This document shows positions 11,940 to 23,527 of a DNA stretch of 64,000 nt, one piece after another. The notes below the pieces were generated by a model. The model searched no databases. It was not told where the DNA came from and saw only the letters and a program-made list of their open reading frames with translations. Within the stretch, counting starts at the first letter, position 1. Each line of letters starts with the position of its first letter. Both the position numbers and the translations under genes were made by a program. This DNA is from Hsuehochloa calcarea (Eukaryota; Streptophyta; Magnoliopsida; Poales; Poaceae): the NCBI GenBank assembly GCA_036346395.1, contig CM070615.1, forward strand, positions 22,253,282-22,317,281, in the 5' to 3' direction.

Positions 11940-12275
11940 CCCTTCCCAATCGTGGCACGAATTGGGAAGCTAGCTTATCGTTTGGACCTTCCTGATTCTA
12001 TGAGTGGGGTTCACAACGTGTTCCATGTTTCGATGCTTAGAAAGTTTCTGAGAGACCCAGATCATGTCATCCCTTTGGAGCCTTTGATTGTCAGGCAAGA
12101 CCTTACCTTCGAGTCCCGGCCAGTGAAGGTATTGGAAGAATCAGAACGGGTTCTGAGGAATAAGACCCTGAAGTATGTCAAAGTTCTTTGGTCGCATCAG
12201 ACTGAGAGAGAGGCCACTTGGGAGTTGGAGTCCCGCATGAGAGAGCAATACCCGACTGCTCGCTTAAGGTAAATT
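11940..12275 (+). pseudogene. Y integrase C-terminus and chromodomain
   Basis: An open stretch with IGKLAYRLDLP and VHNVFHVSMLRKFL is the C-terminal integrase segment of Tekay/Del elements. It is followed by a chromodomain-like tail, PVKVLEESERV and TEREATWELESRMREQYP. In this lineage the tail is thought to direct insertion to heterochromatin. The stop codon follows at about 12270. The first Met inside the stretch is not a real start; this is the end of the polyprotein. Confidence 0.85.
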
Positions 12276-12342
12276 GTTTAAGTTGTATTTCGAGATTTAT
12301 TTCTTTCCGTTGATCGTTGATTAGATTCGAGGTCGAATCTCA

Positions 12343-12355
12343 TTAAGGGGGTAGA
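12343..12355 (+). promoter_or_regulatory. Y polypurine tract
   Basis: TTAAGGGGGTAGA lies directly before the 3' LTR and would prime plus-strand DNA synthesis. The mirror sequence CTACCCCCCTT occurs beside the 3' LTRs of X, Z and W. Confidence 0.85.
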
Positions 12356-12356
12356 C

Positions 12357-14451
12357 CGTAATACTCCTAAATGATCGGTAGAAAGAAAGAGGTCGGAGAG
12401 AGCGAAAGAAATTGTTTTCAGCGGAAAATTCCATTCGCTCGGGGTATTCGTTAATATCAGCAACCCGGGCAGTTCGCGACCCAGAGGCCCATTAGTGGGC
12501 CGCCAGCCCACCTAGGGGCCGCCAAAGGGGAGCACCCTTTCTCCCCCAAACCTTATTCCTCCCCTTTTCCCCCAAGCCGCCTCTCCTCCCCTTGTGCCGC
12601 CTCTCTTCCTCCCTCCTCCTAGGCGCCTCCCTCTCCATTGGTGGCTGCCATTGAGATCCCCGAGCTGCACCCCGTCTTCCAAGTGTTCCTCTTCTGTTCT
12701 TCCTCCAGGCGATTTCATTCCAATCGGGTTCGTGGAGTTGGAGCTGGCCAAAGAAGGAGAGGGAAGGCTTTGGGAAGTTGTTCCTCATCGCTCTTGGGTC
12801 TACAAGGGTAACGAGACCCCATCGCTGTTTGATTGCGTTAGAGTTGTCGATTCCATGTTTTTGATAGTATTGCGTAATCTCTGTTAGTAGATCGGTTCTG
12901 TACAGTATGTTGCAACTCGGTTTTGGGTGTCTTAGAGGCAGAATTGGATGATTTCGCCTTCTAGAGTTTTGTTCCTTATTTCATTAGCTTTCTTTTGGCA
13001 CCTGGATCACGCATTTTCACCCAGTAGATTAAAAGTTATGGCTGTTTTACTACGCGCTGGTCTGTCTGTCAGAACTGATGGGTATAGTCGGTTGCACCTA
13101 GGTTTTGATCTAGTTAGAGTCAGAATCAGGTCGGCCACCCAACTAGGTTTTTGAAGATAATTTCACCATGTTTCCAGGATGATAAAAATCACTTTATTTG
13201 GATCAGTGGTTTAAAAGTTATAGCATTTTCTTTAGGGCTGTTCAGATTTCTGGGCAGACTGCAGTTGTAGTTTTTCAATGGATGGTTAGACCTCTGTAAT
13301 GGCCGAATTAGAGCTTACCATCAACTAGAGTTTTGTAGCCTGTTAAGTTAAGAAAATTTGAGCACTGGTTTCAGGTCTTTTGGACTTACGGTTTTTTATT
13401 GGTGAATTTTCTAGTAAAACTGCCAGATTGGGGTTAATTGAAATGATTGGGTAGATTGAAAAATTGAACTTTTATTTGGTTAGTTTGGTTAGAGATGGAG
13501 GGAGGACACGTGTAGCATTTTCATACTCGCTTGTCCTCATTTCCATTATTTTATATTGTAGGCGGTGAGTGGTGGGGTATCTCAATTACCTCCCAACCCG
13601 TTGCAGCGCGGCAGGCAAGTAATTTGTATTCAATGTTTGTTGTCATGTATGATGTGTGAATGAATGTTTACATTTGTTCGTAATTGTAGATGAATGCCAT
13701 GTGTTCTTTTCATTTATGATTACTATTCAATATTGACATGTGATGATCATGACATGCATTCATTATTTTGGTAAGACCCATCAATTCCAGTATGGGCATT
13801 TGAAATCCCATCAATTCCAAGATGGGTACGTGAGTCCACCATTCCAATGTGGGCCACGTTACGTGAGTCCACCATTCCAATGTGGGCCACGTTGGACGAT
13901 CGTATGAAACGTTCTTCATACGAATACTTTAAGTGAACACCGACGGTGCTTCACTCGCTATACCGCAGATATCTTGCATTATGTCCATTTCCTTCAATGC
14001 ACCATCCCACTTCATCCATTCATAAATTCGCTTCGATAGTTGTTCAAATTATGATTGTGACATATTGCGCAATGTATGCTTGATTGTTACATACAGTTGC
14101 TTGCTGAGTCTTTGGCTCATTCTTGCTTTATTGTCTTATTTAGGTAAATGACAAGGAGGAATGATCTTGTGGAGGGTAGTTCATCACGATGCACTCACTA
14201 TATTATATCAAACAACTTGAGGACTTTTAATGTCTTTATTTATGATTTGAGTTGCTTTGTAATAAGCCAACTTGGCTGTGTTTACCATATGTTGCTGAAC
14301 TGTTTACTTCCATTTCGTTGATTAAGACTTGAGGATGAATGCTTGTTTTCATATATTCACAATAATCGCTTCATTTTGTTATGCTACTTGATGTTATTCA
14401 TGTGAAGAGTAGAGATTGTAGGTGACATCTTGACTTCCTTATAGTGTTACA
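12357..14451 (+). repeat. Y 3' LTR (2095 bp)
   Basis: Begins CGTAATACTCC (the first base is changed from T) and ends GTGTTACA. Relative to the 5' LTR, its first 440 bases show many 1-2 base deletions in GC-rich runs, while the rest is nearly identical. It carries two 33-bp units instead of three and lacks a short CGTG segment next to the terminal TGTTACA. Confidence 0.9.
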
Positions 14452-14456
14452 GATTT

Positions 14457-14974
14457 GGCCTCTAAATAATTCACAAACGCCAGACAATACAATCTGTCCA
14501 ATCTCGTCAGTTCTCCTGGACAGTCGCGGTAAAACCACCATAACTCCTAAACCGTACGTCCAAATAACATGATCTCGGTGCCAAAAGAAAGCTAAAAACA
14601 ATACCTGCAACTTTATAAGAGATGGACAAGACAGAAAACGAACGCATCTTACCCAAAATCGACGTACAAGGAGGTGCACAGCAAGGGGGAAGGGGGGGCG
14701 GCGGCTCCAAAGGGGGGAGGGGGAGAGAAATGTGGAGTTTAGGGTTTGGGGGTGGGAACCCCCTTATGGCCGGCCACCACATGGGCCCCTCTCGGCCGTG
14801 GCCTGTGCCAGTTATCGAGTTTATGGAAAACCCTTCTATTTTTCAGGAATTTCTACTCCTTTAATTGTCTTTTCTCCTCCCGGCTATTTTCTAATTACCC
14901 GATTCAATTCCGGGATATTACATCTTTCTCCCAAATATTCTTCTAATCGACCGAACAAATTTCGGGGTATTACA
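14457..14974 (-). repeat. X 3' LTR, second part (after Y insertion)
   Basis: Continues the X LTR after the GATTT duplication and contains a further CATAACTCC module (about 14530). The GC-rich leader (about 14680-14820) is followed by the U3 end, ending GGGGTATTACA. The GC-rich tract appears reverse-complemented in solo LTR S (about 29100-29290), showing that X and S share an LTR subfamily. Confidence 0.88.
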
Positions 14975-14989
14975 TTCTACCCCCCTTAA
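14975..14989 (-). promoter_or_regulatory. X polypurine tract
   Basis: Plus-strand TTCTACCCCCCTTAA is a purine tract on the minus strand, immediately inside the 3' LTR. Confidence 0.85.
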
Positions 14990-15029
14990 ACAGAATTCGA
15001 CCCCAAATTCTTTCTGTCGTTCTACTCGA

Positions 15030-15382
15030 AGTACATTTACAATTAGCATGTGAGACTGCAACTCCCATGTCGCTTTCCGCTCGGTCTCACCGCACCTTGA
15101 TGGATTCCAACATCGTACACCACCACGCTCGTATTGACCTTATCTGGTATACTCAACGAACGGGACTCGGACGTAAGATTTTACTCGTGGTTCGTCGTCC
15201 TTGATGAATCTCACACTCCAGACTCTCAAATACTCCCTCGACATCGGGTCATACGAAACGTTGTATAACCCGCGCATGGAGCCGAGATGGTCAAAGCGAT
15301 ACACCAACTTCCTAATCTCTGCAACTTCCGGAAACGAAGAAAATCCAACTTGAAGTGGAGAGTCCTCATTGCATCCACGCAA
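15030..15382 (-). pseudogene. X remnant of integrase C-terminus/chromodomain
   Basis: A minus-strand ORF of about 80 codons (15382-15140) has KLVYRFDHLGSMRGLYNVS, recognisably the KLAYRLDLPESMRGVHNVF segment of Z and Y. The sequence at 15050-15110 corresponds to the chromodomain tail. It is the only pol-derived sequence in X. It matches W (46640-47060) more closely than Z, for example in the GACATCGGGT context near 15240. Confidence 0.75.
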
Positions 15383-18300
15383 TGTTAACTCTGCCCAAAA
15401 TGTTAAATTCTAAATTTGACAACTCATCTCGAAAACAAATCCATTTTCTAAATAAGTAGTTTCCAAATGAACACCACGACAACCAAAGGAGAAATCACTC
15501 GAACGCTCAAACCAAATACTTGCGGTTTGTCTGAGTTGGAAAGAATCAACACATACCAACACCCCAACTCAAATTGCGGAAAACACCGGTGAACAACACA
15601 AATCTCAAACGAGAATTAAGAAAATGCCTCATTATCCGATGAAACATCTTTTTCCCCGTTTCTTTCTTCGAGGAATAAAACTTCTCTCAAATATATGAAT
15701 TCGAACTCATCGCGTACCACATGAGCTTAAACCTTTTAATTAAACATGCTCAAATTATACTCAAACTAAAACACATCATCCACACCATTGTGGAGAGACT
15801 CCATTGAATTATTCGAATACTCTAGGCATCTCGTTCTACTATTCAACATTAATTTGATTAAAGGCACCCAAAGCGCCACAGGATAGATACCACACAATCA
15901 TATTACCTCAAATTTTCAAGAACAACTCAGAATCGTCAGTTCACATGCTAATGTACTACTTCAAAAGGGTTCTAGCATAAACATACTCGGGAAACCCATT
16001 TACTCCACTCTCTCTACACACAATCAGTGGGTGAACAAAGGTCTAGCATAAACAAATGCAAAGCCCAGATTTAACTTCCAAAACCTCTACAACGGATTGC
16101 CCTTAACTGATAGGTAAATCATCGAATTAAATCTCTAACATTCCCACAATTCTAACATACTGACTCATTGACATCATCAGAAATCACCCACACCATCTCG
16201 CAATGCTATCCAATTGCGTTACTCTATAAATTCAATCAAGGTTTCCATACCTCCGATAATCACCAACCTTTCAATCCTGAATTGAAGTTCTGGAATTTCA
16301 CTATACCTGTGTTAATCACCAGAACACTTTTCAGACTTACTTCGAAGTCAAAAATCTCAGGTGAATCAATTTCCCTCCAAGGGATACAGATCAAAACCAT
16401 TTCACATTCTACAACTCCTCCGATAACTTGTTAACAAAATATCACCACCACGATAACTCATCCACCCCTAAACAGTGGTCAAACTTACACTTTGCAACCA
16501 CTTTGCAACACAGAACTGTGATCCTTTCTCAAAAGGAAGAAGCAAACAAAGATAAGTTTAATCACACAGAAAGACGTTGCTCAACACAGCAAGCAAGAAA
16601 CCATAAGAAATATTCTGGTAAAGGTGACTTTGGAAAAACAGAAATTGAGTTCACAGTTGAGGGAACACATCCCTAAAAGAGATTAGCAAATACCCGCCGA
16701 TACGAATACTGCGATTGAAACTCGACATCTCTTGAGCGGGGAGAACAACAAGTTAGAAATGATTCAAATACCCACAAGTTAGAAAACTTGACTCAAATTC
16801 TCAAATACTCCTACTGCACTCTTTCCTTTAACACTGAAGTTAATCACTTGTCTAACAACATTTTGCCCCAACAGACAAGATAGGATCTTTAGTCCAAACC
16901 TCAAGATTTAATTAAGAATCAATAAAATCCTTCAACAGGTCAATTTGCTCAAAACAGTTCATCTATTTGGAAAAACACGGAATCCAAATGATCACAGCCA
17001 CAAAACTTGAAACATCTCCCTTTATAGGATTTCACGGGAAGCAAAATGGGTTAACTTCGTCCCGAAGAGATCGACAAAAATTTTTCTTTGATGGCAACTT
17101 CACTTTGCGAACTCAAACCAAGGAGCCTTTCTGACTAAATCACACGAAATCTTTAAGAAGCAATAGGATAATCCAATTCCTCAAGTTATTCAAATGATTT
17201 CAGTTACCCGTTGATTCGCGATCTCCAAGGTACCGCGAAAGCTGAACTTGAAATATTCTCATTTGAACGATGTCACCAAAGGCGATCTATTTACTACAAG
17301 TAATAACATCAAGCTCACAACCACATTAGAAAACATTTCGAAAGACCCACGCGAAAAGAATGGGTTGAATACTTCTCAAAAGAAGAGGCATGATAAAACG
17401 CTTTTCACCAACTGGGAAATCACTTACCACTTGCAATGAACACAGAATCAAGGGAAAAACCATTAAAGTGATGAACTCATAGATTATCAATTAGATTGTT
17501 TACTCACAACCACTCATAAAACAACACAAAACCTGACAAAGGGTTTTGACACTATAATTTTTTTTTTTTCAAATGGAGGTTCTAAACCCCAACACTCCAA
17601 ATGCTCTAAAAGAAATGAATAGAGTCGATATTTATTCAATGAACTTTGTGAAAGAAGATTCCCATTCTCCGAAATGACAAATGGGTAACCAAGTTGTCTT
17701 TATCAACCATAAAGATAGGACTAACATAAAGAGAATGATCATGTCAATAATGACATTCACAAGTAGCGATGAGAGCTCAGCAGTCAGAAAGGCAAGAAAT
17801 TGCTTTGAAGAACAAATAGGGATCAATAGAAACCCGCAGCCACAATTTGTTTAAGTACAACGTCCGACTTAATTTCAACATAGCACCACAAATGGGTTTT
17901 AATATTTTTCTTCGGGAAAGAGATATATCAAATTTCAACAAGCGGAGGGATCCAAAAGAAATACATGGAGCCAATGTTCTCTCGCGTTAACGAACTTGTA
18001 ACAGGAACTCTCATTATGCAACTATCAAACGAGTAACTGAGTCGCTCTTTTCCAATGAGAAAGAAGGAACAATCATGGAAATATCAATATTGACAATTTA
18101 CAAAGATCACTCGTAGTAAAAGCAATTCAACAATCGAAAAATAATAATGCTTTCGGAGTACCATTAAAGGCCTATTTAAACTTGTCTACAAGAATCACGA
18201 ACCCAAGAGAAATTTATCATTCACCACCGGACAAGAATTTGTCAAATTCAAAAATCAAGGAAGAGAACGACTTACTAATGCAACCCTAGAGAAATATGCA

Positions 18301-18690
18301 AGATCAATACACACTTAATAAAGAGCTTGCAAAAGAAGTCTTTCAATACCGAGATTCCAAACGGACGAATGAGTTAAACTTCTCCAACAAGGGTAAAACA
18401 TGTCTTTTGTGAAAAGATAAATCTTGCAATGGAACTATGCCCACGTGGAGCAGAAATTTCACAATAATTGAGAGAACACCAATTGGTTCAAAGAACGGTC
18501 AGAAACCGACGGGGTTTGCTATTTCATTAACCCCAAATTCAAAAGAAATTCACAAACTGCCAGAAACTACAACCAGGAAACCAGATACCAGTTCTAGAAA
18601 GGCAACCAGTTCATCAATGAGCTCATGCTCGACACAGTGCTCATGGAACAGAGGTAAGAACTTCTCTAATTTCATACCACCAACAGTGGT
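15383..18690 (-). other. X AT-rich non-coding internal domain
   Basis: About 3.3 kb with no gag-pol similarity and only short random ORFs. It is collinear with W 47061-50189: for example the GGTCTAGCATAAAC region (16040) against GGTTCTAGCATAAAAC (47850), GGCGATC near 17280 and 48580, and ATCCAAAAGAAATACAT near 17950 and 49780. It probably contains RNA packaging or replication signals. No function can be read directly. Confidence 0.75.
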
Positions 18691-19000
18691 GTAGCCTGGC
18701 GAAACCCAGGACAACAACCACGTACTCAACTTCTCGTCGTCCGCTATCGAAACGCATAACCAAAATAATCAATTAGGAATATATAGGATCATCTCATGAC
18801 AATCATAAAATTAATCCATATATATATAGGATAACACATCATATCCTAGTTTAACACATCATAGCACAAAACAACTCAACAACGACTCATTAATCGAGTC
18901 ACAACAATTGAAATGCGGAAGCAACAGTTTACCCAACCCCTCCTAATGTGCACAGTGTGTTAATTTAATATGTTTGAATGAACCACGGACCTAAAGCCCG

Positions 19001-19012
19001 CTTTGATACCAA
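19001..19012 (-). promoter_or_regulatory. X primer-binding site
   Basis: Minus-strand TGGTATCAAAGC, one mismatch from the tRNA-Met primer site, 2 bp from the 5' LTR at 19015. The preceding plus-strand text ACGGACCTAAAGCCCG is shared with Z and W. Confidence 0.85.
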
Positions 19013-19014
19013 CT

Positions 19015-20055
19015 GTAACACCCCGGCTATTCGGAAGCCAAGATGCCACCTAATGGGACGACATACTACTCAATTAATAAAAATAATATCACAATAAGAG
19101 ACAATATCGAATAATCAAGATAACAATCTAGAATTAACTAACGGATCCTCAATGTATTAAAACAAGGAATGACCATGGAGGAATGGAGGAACATCCAAAG
19201 TGACTTTTATTACAATTCAATACTTAATTGTACGTGGTAAAACAGTCATAACTTTTAACCTACTTGGTGCAAATTCGTGATCCAGATGCCAAAAGAAATC
19301 TCATGAAACCAGGAACGTATCTCCAGAAGATGAAGATAACCAATTCGGCCTCTAAGACACCTAAAACTGAGGTACAACATATCAGATAGAATCAACCCAC
19401 GCATGTAAATCGATGACGGTAACAATTGCATAACTTTTGATTGGAAACTCTAAAAATTGTGCTCTTTATCAACTTGGAAATATTATTGAATTATCTACAA
19501 CATTAATGTTGGGTAGCATCTCTAATTCGGCCTCTAAATAATTTAAAAACGCCAGACAATACAATCTGTCCAATCTCGTCAGTTCTCCTGGACAGTCGCG
19601 GTAAAACCACCATAAATCCTAAACCGTACGTCCAAATAACATGATCTTGGTGCCAAAAGAAAGATAAAAACAATACCTGCAACTTTCTAAGAGATGGACA
19701 GGACAGAAAACGAACGCATCTTACCCAAAATTGACGTACAAGGCGGTGCACAGCAAGGGCGAAAGGGGGGCGGCGGCTCCAAAGGGGGGAGGGGGAGAGA
19801 AATGTGGAGTTTAGGGTTTGGGGGGTGGGAACCCCCCCTTATGGCCGGCCACCACATGGGCCCCTCCTGGGCCGTGGCCCAGGCCTAGGTTGTCGAGAGT
19901 TTATGGAAAACCCCTTCTATTTTTCAGGAATTTCTACTCCTTTAATTGTCTTTTCTCCTCCCGGCTATTTTCTAATTACCCGATTCAATTCCGGGATATT
20001 ACATCTTTCTCCCAAATATTCTTCTAATCGACCGAACAAATTTCGGGGTATTACA
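19015..20055 (-). repeat. X 5' LTR (1041 bp, internally deleted)
   Basis: Same ends as the left LTR, but joined from CTTAATT directly to GTACGTGG at 19226-19230, missing roughly 1.2 kb that is present at 3723-4929. The deletion removes the stem-loop array. The site where Y entered the other LTR is intact here (near 19520-19530). The GC-rich leader lies at 19740-19900. Confidence 0.88.
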
Positions 20056-20060
20056 GTCAC

Positions 20061-22182
20061 TATCTCAGAAAACATGTTTTGTGGAGAGTGCTTCAAAATG
20101 GAATTATTAATACATTATAAATTGCTTTTAACTTTGAAAATGCATAACTAATTCATAAAAACTCCAAATGAGGTGAACCAAATTATTTTGGTCATGTATT
20201 AATATTCTCTATCCATTTTTGTAATCGTCATGTCCACCACTACTCCAGAAAATTTCGTGAAATTTTTAGATGAGGTGAACAGTGGTAGATTATAATTAAA
20301 TTAGATTTTTCTGAAAACTAATTTTCAAATGGCTATAACATCTGTATAGAACATCCAAATGAATTTATTATTATTTCTAAATTCATATAAAATCATGACT
20401 TTCATTCTGTGAATTCTTCATAATTTTTGGTGTATTCGTTCTTATTGTGCTTTCGATTTCTTTCGGTAGGTTCAGACGATATTATTGATTACGAGAGCGC
20501 TTATCTGCAGTAAGAGGGTAATCCACAGCAACGCAAGCAGTTTGATCATGTTAATCACAGTATTTTCAAGTCTAATATATTGATTTCAACTTGTATGTAT
20601 GCATTGCTATTTTGTTGTTAAAATATGGTTTGATCCTATAGTTGCATACTCTGTAGGCAAATGATTACTCTCTACTACCTGAGCCTAGGTTATTTGCTGT
20701 GATTAGAGTTCGTTGGATGGGCTCTTCTCACTTAGTATATTTCGAGTTAATATGCTTAGACATGCTTAGCTATCGATAGTATTGGGCGATCATCGACTTA
20801 GTTGATGATCTTGATCAAACAAAACTTATTATTACTCCATTATGTCCAGCACCTTGTGCTTTGTTAATTTGTAAATCTAAAACTGAAAATAAAATTGTTT
20901 TAGACTTGGGCATAATGGTATGTTGGTTTGATTGTTTGGTGTGACATGGAAAGGTGCCCGAGTCAACAAGGACCGAATTTCTTGCACCATTGATCCAAGC
21001 ACTTTTGCGTGCTAACCACATGAGAGGGATATGGGACCTCTCTTGAATTAGTACTTTGGCGTGTGTTCGCTCCGGGTCGCATGGTGGTTGTGTGCGTTGT
21101 GTTGAAAAAGATAACTTGTGTGTTTCGGTGAGCACTAGTGGGGGTTACCCACTGCAAGGAGCATATTCCTTTATAAGGAGGTGAGCATCTTTGATGACTC
21201 CGCATCAACGTATGGGGTTTTCTCCCATATGGGCGACTCGTAGTTAATACATAATATTGGAAATGTCTCGTAGGACTTAGCCGTGCCGGCATACTTAATG
21301 AAGTGTGCTTCATAGCTTGGCAAAACGACGGTCTGGCGTGTGGGTACATTGGTACACCCCTGCAGGGTTAAATCTATTCGAATAGCCTCGTCCTAGGTTA
21401 TGGACAAGCTTGGTTATTTCCCGCAAGAATTAGACTACAACCTTTGTTTTAAAACTTGATATGGGTGGTATGAATGGGTAATTCATGCTATTGTTGTGGT
21501 GACTATTGGGTTAGTCACTTACAGGATGTTGTTGTCATCTATTTATTATTATTATGATGTTATTTACTGCTATTTGAACAATAAAAACAGATTGTAAACT
21601 TGCTTTTAAATGTACTACATTATTACAAATAAAGATTGCTTTGTGCTGGAAATGAAACATACAGCCTCCACTTAAATGAGCTTGCATGTAGCTATGTATA
21701 GGTCTGTTACTCTACACGTAAGTCTTGCGGAGTACAATTTTTGTACTCATTTGTTTTGCTTAACTATTTGTTGCAGAGGAGGAAGGTGAGCCCCAAGGGT
21801 CTCACTTTTGTGAGTTGTGCTGCGGGTTTGACGACTAGCTCGGTGGTCCGGTTGGTTGCCTCGTGGGTTAAAGGCACACTAATTGGCTTTTGTTTATCGC
21901 CATCTTATGGCACCTTGCTTTCGCTGTTGTCTTAGACTCTTTTAGTTGTATTTGGCCGGTCGGCCCCTTTTTGTAATAACTCTATATTGTATGTCTTTCG
22001 TATCGTAGTGTTGTGCTATGGATTCAATGTGATGAATGGAGTTGATGCATAATTTTTGTATAGGGTGTGTGTACTGCACTTCTGGGAAGTACATATACGC
22101 CGAGAGCCTTGATATTTGATTTGTAACGCTTTAATCATTTGATTGGTTAAGTATTATAGGTTAAATACCCCGAGGTCTCACA
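20061..22182 (+). repeat. LTR A, right part
   Basis: AT-rich to about 20700, then a structured section. This contains the palindrome CTATTCGAATAG (21374-21385) preceded by a possible GGGTAC/GTACACCC stem, and a stretch at 21660-21960 that is the reverse complement of D at about 740-970. No coding sequence. Ends GGTCTCACA. Confidence 0.8.
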
Positions 22183-22187
22183 TCATA

Positions 22188-22502
22188 CACCCACATCAAG
22201 TTTTAATTAAGAATTCCAAAATATTGAGTCTAACTCCTGCAAATCCAAATCCAAGCGTGTCCATAACCTAGGACGAGGCTATTCGAAGAGATTATACCCT
22301 GCAGGGGTGTACCAATGTACCCACACGCCAGACCGTCTTTTTGCCACTAGATTAGCATACTTCCTTTGGTATGCCGGCACGGCTAAGTCCTACGAGACAT
22401 TTCCAATATTATGTATTAACTACGAGTCGCCCGTATGGATAGAAACCCATATGTTGTGTCAGAGTCATCGTAAAGCCTCGGTCAACTACCCCTCATGGGT
22501 AA
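22188..22502 (-). repeat. D LTR segment between A and V
   Basis: Non-coding LTR sequence that continues D after A. It closely matches G 63650-63960, including the ACCTAGGACGAGGCTATTCG segment (with one change in the palindrome, GAAGAG for GAATAG). Confidence 0.85.
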
Positions 22503-23527
22503 TGATGCGGGGTGCCTGATCTTCTCGACGTAGAACCTCTCGATAACTTGTGTATCCTGACGAACCACCAGTTGATCCCCCGCGCCAATGCATGGACTTG
22601 CAACTCTATGGAAAATTCGCCCAAACACACACTTGATTGGATCCTCGCTGACCACAAGAGAATATCGTCGAACCCTCAATTCCCAGCGGAAAAGCAAGAA
22701 CGACCCCTTGTTCTCAATGCCCAATTCTCTCTGTTTTGGCTATAAGCACAACAGGAGAATCAAGCAAAAGCTTTGAAAATATATTAAACGTGGTCGGAGG
22801 TTATAATGGGGGTCTAACCCTCAATATATAGTGCCCCTTCTCCTCCTCATGGCTGGCCAAGAGGCCCTACTCCTATTCTAATTCGGAATTAAACTCCTAC
22901 TCCAATTCTGACTCAATCTAAAACAAAAAGGAAACTCTAATTTTACAACCGTCATATTGTTTTGGTCATATCTTTTGATACAGGACTAATTTCGGAGTGA
23001 GGGAGGATCTGTTGGATCGGGCTTGAAGTTAGCTTTCCAACAAGCCCAAAAAAACCCAGATCGAACTTCGTATGAGAAAGTTATGACCTTTTTACTCCGG
23101 ACTGTCCTGCTGATTCCGAATCCGAATTTGATGCTGACTCCGAATCCTAATTGAATTCTGAGTTGATTCCGAGTTTGAATTTGGTTGGGCTTGTGGAAGT
23201 TTCAAATTTGACTTGGATTCTTGGGCTTCTATCCCCTTGCTTGTCTCCCACGAGCTTCTCCTCCATTGTGACGGCCTTTCTTCAAGAACAACCTCATATC
23301 ATTCATCTCCGTTCATTATTGAATCTTCCAATCTGAGCACAAGCAAAACACTAGTTTTAGGTAGTATGAAATTCTCAACTAATTTAAAAGGAAATTCAAA
23401 GAGAATGATTCACCGTTGGATAATCTTCTCTTGTTTTTCAACTCTCTTAGTAAGCTCATGTTGTTCTGAGGTATTTAATGAATTGAAAACATTATATGAA
23501 ACAACATAGCTAAGGATGTCCACATCA
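22503..23527 (-). repeat. V 3' LTR (1025 bp)
   Basis: Plus-strand ends TGATGCGGGG and CACATCA. Contains short tandem GAATCCGAAT-like repeats near 23110-23160. The C-terminal codons of the V reading frame extend about 50 bases into it. Confidence 0.92.

Larger units (their letters stand above)
5229..14451 (+). mobile_element. Tekay/Del-type Ty3-gypsy chromovirus Y (9.22 kb)
   Basis: Bounded by TSD GATTT (5224-5228 and 14452-14456) inside the X 3' LTR; the other X LTR shows the uninterrupted site near 19520-19530. Order: 5' LTR, tRNA-Met primer-binding site, gag-protease-RT-RNase H-integrase-chromodomain, polypurine tract, 3' LTR. The domain order and the C-terminal chromodomain-like segment place it with Tekay/Del chromoviruses. 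The two LTRs differ at only about a dozen positions over their last 1.5 kb, so the insertion is young, yet the coding region is full of frameshifts. Confidence 0.92.
3509..20055 (-). mobile_element. Non-autonomous chromovirus-type element X
   Basis: Bounded by TSD GTCAC (3504-3508 and 20056-20060). It is a minus-strand element: the 5' LTR is at right (19015-20055), the primer-binding site at 19001-19012, the internal region at 14975-19014, the polypurine tract beside 14975, and the 3' LTR at left (3509-5228 plus 14457-14974), which is split by Y. The internal region of about 4.0 kb lacks gag-pol except for a decayed integrase/chromodomain stub, so X must have relied on proteins of a related autonomous element. 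LTR ends read TGTAACACCCC and GGGGTATTACA on the plus strand. Confidence 0.88.
1146..22182 (+). mobile_element. Solo LTR A, about 4.49 kb net, inserted in the D LTR
   Basis: Begins TGTAACATCCC and ends GAGGTCTCACA. It is flanked on both sides by TCATA (1141-1145 and 22183-22187). No internal region or second LTR lies between the TSDs, so this is a solo LTR left by recombination. The empty site is visible in G near 63640-63660, where the same flanks are joined. It is the same broad family as D but in the opposite orientation. It is interrupted by X between 3508 and 20061. Confidence 0.88.

Noticed and set aside
14622..15382. Short Gly/Lys-rich ORF repeated at 14622 and 19694
   Set aside because: It is the GC-rich leader of the X LTRs read in the antisense direction, not a duplicated gene.
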